Below are positions 34,694-36,895 of a stretch of DNA of 36,895 nt, piece after piece. The notes below the pieces were generated by a model. It was given only the letters and a program-made list of their open reading frames with translations. It was not told the DNA's origin and did not search any database. Origin of the DNA: an uncultured Methanobrevibacter sp. (GTDB lineage Archaea > Methanobacteriota > Methanobacteria > Methanobacteriales > Methanobacteriaceae); contig ONQL01000034.1 in the NCBI GenBank assembly GCA_900319985.1, forward strand, positions 1-36,895. Reading direction: 5' to 3'. The translations under genes and the position numbers were made by a program. How positions within the stretch are numbered: position 1 is the first letter of the stretch; each line of letters begins with the position of its first letter.

Positions 34694-34876
34694 ATGAAAA
34701 AGAGATGGAAAAAAATGGGAAGCACATTTTTAGAAAACTACGAAAAAAACCTAATACAAAAAGCTAAAGAAGACAGTGAAAAAGAATTTACAAAAAAACT
34801 AAAAGAAGACAACATACCCCCAGAAAAAATAATAGAATACACAGGACTTAGCAAAGAAATTATTTCAAAAATATGA
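34694..34876 (+). CDS. Stand-alone duplicate of the Rpn C-terminal tail
   Basis: 60 residues, or 53 from the homologous ATG at 34715 (MGSTFLENYEKNLIQKAKED to EYTGLSKEIISKI). It repeats the tail of the preceding gene: MGSTFLENYEKNL, then KEDNIPPEKII, then YTGLS are the same, while about 15 residues of the coiled coil are missing. No nuclease core. The ribosome binding site is weak (AGAGATGG). It ends 5 bp before the stop of the convergent acetolactate synthase-like gene. It could be a duplicated regulator or antitoxin, or the tail left after an insertion or recombination. Confidence 0.5.
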   Translation: MKKRWKKMGSTFLENYEKNLIQKAKEDSEKEFTKKLKEDNIPPEKIIEYTGLSKEIISKI

Positions 34877-34881
34877 AAAAA

Positions 34882-36414
34882 TTATTTTGGCAATGGAACG
34901 TCTTCACTTTCCACAACCACTTCAACTACAAGAGGTCCTGTGAGATTTTTTTCACACAGCAGTTTCAAGTCATCCAAAGTATCGACACGAACGGCATCAA
35001 TGCCATATGATGATGCCAATTTTACAAAGTCCGGATTTTGCAACCTGATTTGATATGGCTTCATGTCATAAAATGATTCCTGCCATTGGCGAATGATTCC
35101 AAATTCCGAATTGTTCAAAATGAAAACAATCACATCCAAATTATTTTCCTTAAGTGTTGCAAGCTCCTGAAGATTCATCTGAAAATCACCGTCACCATTT
35201 ATGACAATGATTTTCTCGCCACTTGCTATGCTTGCTCCAATAGCTGCAGGCAATCCATAACCCATCGGCGCAAGACCTCCTGAGAACAATAGCTGACCTG
35301 GTTTTGTTGATCTTTTAAGAAGTGTTGTCCATGTTGTGTGGCTTCCAGCATCAGACACTATGATGTTATCCGGAAATCTGTTCATGATTTCATTGATTGC
35401 CGCCTGAGGTTTCAAGTCATCATGAATTCCATCAACAACAACATCATTGTCAATTTCAAGAATTTCACCCAGCCAGTCAACTTCACTGAACTGAATATTC
35501 AAAAGAAAATCTTCAACCTTGCCATGAATCGGATAGTCTCCAACAAGAACATCCCTGTTGATATTTACATGAATCAGATTGTCAGGGATTTGTGGAAGTG
35601 TCCTTTCACTGCCTTTAATGCCCAGTGCAATTATGCAATCTGAATTTTCAAATGCATATCCCGCTTGTGGAGTTCCTCGTGTTCCGACCATTCCCAAATT
35701 GATATCCTCGTTTTCGGATATGATTCCCTTTCCATGAAATGTGGTTGTAACGGGAATATTGTATTTTTCCACAATAGATTTGATATTTTGGGCTTGGGAC
35801 CTTGCACCGGCACCCAAAATAAGCAACGGTTTTTCGGACCTATCAATAAGTTCCTGAGCCTTTGAAATGTTTGACAGGTCATCTTCACACAGGTAACACA
35901 AATCAAAATCCTCAAAATCAGTGCTCATCAAAACATCTTTTGAAAGGTTGATGTGAATCGGCCCTTTCGGATTGTTTTTCAGAGCAAAAATTGAAGCCCT
36001 TAAAACGTACATCGCCTCTGTGCCGTTTAGAGGATTATATGACTCAACAGTTATGTTTTTAAAGATTTCCACCTGAGGAGTTGTCTGAAAATAGTCTGTT
36101 CCACGATATTTGAGTTCATTATCCCCCGTCAGCACCAGAATCGGAACGTTGTCCTTGAATGCTGTTGCAACAGCCATAGTAAAATTCAGTGCCCCCGGAG
36201 AAGCTGTTGAAATACATACTCCAAATTTTCCGCTGGATCTGTAATGGCCATCGGCCGCATGTGCAGCTGCCTGTTCATGCCTTGTCAGTACGTGGTTGAT
36301 TTTTGAAGATGAAAGGGCCTTATAAAATGGCATGATCTGTTCGCCAGGAATTCCGAATATGTTTTCGACACCCTCTTCAGCCAGAATTTCAACCATCTTT
36401 TCACTAACGTTCAT
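34882..36414 (-). CDS. Thiamine-diphosphate enzyme, acetolactate synthase large-subunit-like
   Basis: 510 residues from MNVSEKMVEILAEEGVENIF. The start at 36414 is set by AGGAGGTGG directly upstream; the frame to 36522 overlaps the next gene and has no such site. Domains: N-terminal pyrimidine-binding domain with the catalytic Glu in RHEQAAAHAADG (E47), the central domain (LLILGAGARS...), and the C-terminal diphosphate domain with GGLAPMGYGLPAAIGA and GDGDFQMNLQELATL...NN (about 407-435). The family makes acetolactate for valine, leucine and isoleucine, but many relatives act on other 2-oxo acids. No regulatory small subunit (ilvN/ilvH) is adjacent, so a catabolic or alternative role is possible. 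It overlaps the dut gene by 11 bp. Confidence 0.85.
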   Translation of the reverse strand: MNVSEKMVEILAEEGVENIFGIPGEQIMPFYKALSSSKINHVLTRHEQAAAHAADGHYRSSGKFGVCISTASPGALNFTMAVATAFKDNVPILVLTGDNELKYRGTDYFQTTPQVEIFKNITVESYNPLNGTEAMYVLRASIFALKNNPKGPIHINLSKDVLMSTDFEDFDLCYLCEDDLSNISKAQELIDRSEKPLLILGAGARSQAQNIKSIVEKYNIPVTTTFHGKGIISENEDINLGMVGTRGTPQAGYAFENSDCIIALGIKGSERTLPQIPDNLIHVNINRDVLVGDYPIHGKVEDFLLNIQFSEVDWLGEILEIDNDVVVDGIHDDLKPQAAINEIMNRFPDNIIVSDAGSHTTWTTLLKRSTKPGQLLFSGGLAPMGYGLPAAIGASIASGEKIIVINGDGDFQMNLQELATLKENNLDVIVFILNNSEFGIIRQWQESFYDMKPYQIRLQNPDFVKLASSYGIDAVRVDTLDDLKLLCEKNLTGPLVVEVVVESEDVPLPK

Positions 36415-36871
36415 CTTCCACCTCCTGATAAGATCCATTGTATTCGCCTGACCCCTCAACCGGAAAGACAACAGCCTGTGCAATTCTGTCACCGGACTTG
36501 ATTTTATATTCAAAATCACCATGATTGTAAATCATGAACATCAGTGTTCCATAAAAACCAGGATCTCCCACAGCTGTTTGAACTGAGATAAATGACCTGA
36601 GCAGAGTTGATCTTGGAAGATAGAGCATCGTATATCCTTTTGGAATTTTAACTTTCCTTTTGATACTTGCCAGATAGGCAGTATGTGGTTTTAAGGTAAA
36701 TATTTCGCCTTCCATCTCCTTAAGTTCAGGCAAAATTTTTTCATTGTCTATAAGTGAACCTTCACTTTCCTGAGTATAAATCCTGTCCAGCTCCAGGTCT
36801 ATGCCTGAAGGCTGAACCAAATCCTTGAAATTTGGAAACAGTTTTACAAGTTCTTTTTCGCCAAGCATCAT
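36404..36871 (-). CDS. dut: dUTPase/dCTP deaminase family protein (archaeal dut type)
   Basis: 155 residues. LVQPSGIDLELDRIY (residues 18-32), LASIKRKVKIPKGYTMLYLPRSTLLRS (67-93) and QTAVGDPGFYGTLMFMIYN (98-116) give the trimeric dUTPase fold. The length and the PSGIDL motif match the archaeal probable dUTP pyrophosphatase group related to dCTP deaminase. It would remove dUTP and supply dUMP, keeping uracil out of DNA. The gene opens with two adjacent ATGs (36871 and 36868) after AAAAGGTTTTGAT. It overlaps the next gene, so both are one operon whose promoter lies beyond 36895 or in the last 24 bases. Confidence 0.85.
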   Translation of the reverse strand: MMLGEKELVKLFPNFKDLVQPSGIDLELDRIYTQESEGSLIDNEKILPELKEMEGEIFTLKPHTAYLASIKRKVKIPKGYTMLYLPRSTLLRSFISVQTAVGDPGFYGTLMFMIYNHGDFEYKIKSGDRIAQAVVFPVEGSGEYNGSYQEVEDER

Positions 36872-36895
36872 ATCAAAACCTTTTAATAATTTATT

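Noticed and set aside
36415..36522. N-terminal extension of the acetolactate synthase-like protein
   Set aside because: It overlaps the dut coding region, does not resemble the family, and the AGGAGGTGG site points to the ATG at 36414.

Overview
The window comes from a low-GC methanogenic archaeon of the order Methanobacteriales, most likely a Methanobrevibacter from a gut or rumen. The evidence is a methanopterin-pathway enzyme (MptE), archaeal Orc1/Cdc6, RtcB and archease, ribosomal protein eS1, A+T-rich TATA-box promoters, GGTGA-type ribosome binding sites, and a giant secreted 'adhesin-like protein' of the Pmp/Ig-repeat type typical of that genus. The genus is inferred from this content; no search was run.

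Layout. Positions 1-17910 (minus strand) hold one enormous adhesin gene: signal peptide, about 4000 residues of beta-helix repeats (including a unit of about 273 residues present four times), then a long tail of Ig-like repeats that runs off the left edge. Its reading frame breaks three times, at about 2857, 1772 and 609, and every break lies at a near-identical repeat. Positions 17911-19242 hold its promoter and a decayed C-terminus of another adhesin. Then, all on the minus strand: ribosomal protein eS1 (with an apparent internal loss of about 30 residues), a GshA-type glutamate-cysteine ligase, and a tight operon rtcB - nucleoside phosphorylase - iron-sulfur flavoprotein - NifX/NifB-like protein that ends in a clear hairpin/T-run terminator. 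Positions 24856-26151 are an accessory patch: a truncated ATPase tail and a frameshifted HEPN gene coupled to an unrecognised partner. Next come a DUF4064-like membrane protein, archease (RtcB's partner), a divergent 58-residue membrane peptide, an Orc1/Cdc6 (also apparently missing about 30 residues), MptE and two paralogous YczE/YitT-like membrane proteins.

On the plus strand, 30864-33682 holds a class V aminotransferase, a candidate replication origin (five direct Cdc6-box-like repeats spaced 53-54 bp, 32071-32297), and a YtfJ-DUF2953-small protein operon. Positions 33799-34876 hold a decayed Rpn-like PD-(D/E)XK nuclease gene whose C-terminal tail has its own internal ribosome binding site and is duplicated as a separate small ORF. 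The right end (minus strand) holds overlapping dut/dcd-like and acetolactate synthase-like genes.

Points most worth following up: the candidate origin; the Rpn remnant with a retained and duplicated tail; the HEPN/partner pair; the predicted 6-oxopurine specificity of the phosphorylase; and a pattern of 70-90-bp losses in the adhesin, eS1 and Orc1/Cdc6 that suggests either assembly damage or recurrent deletion.
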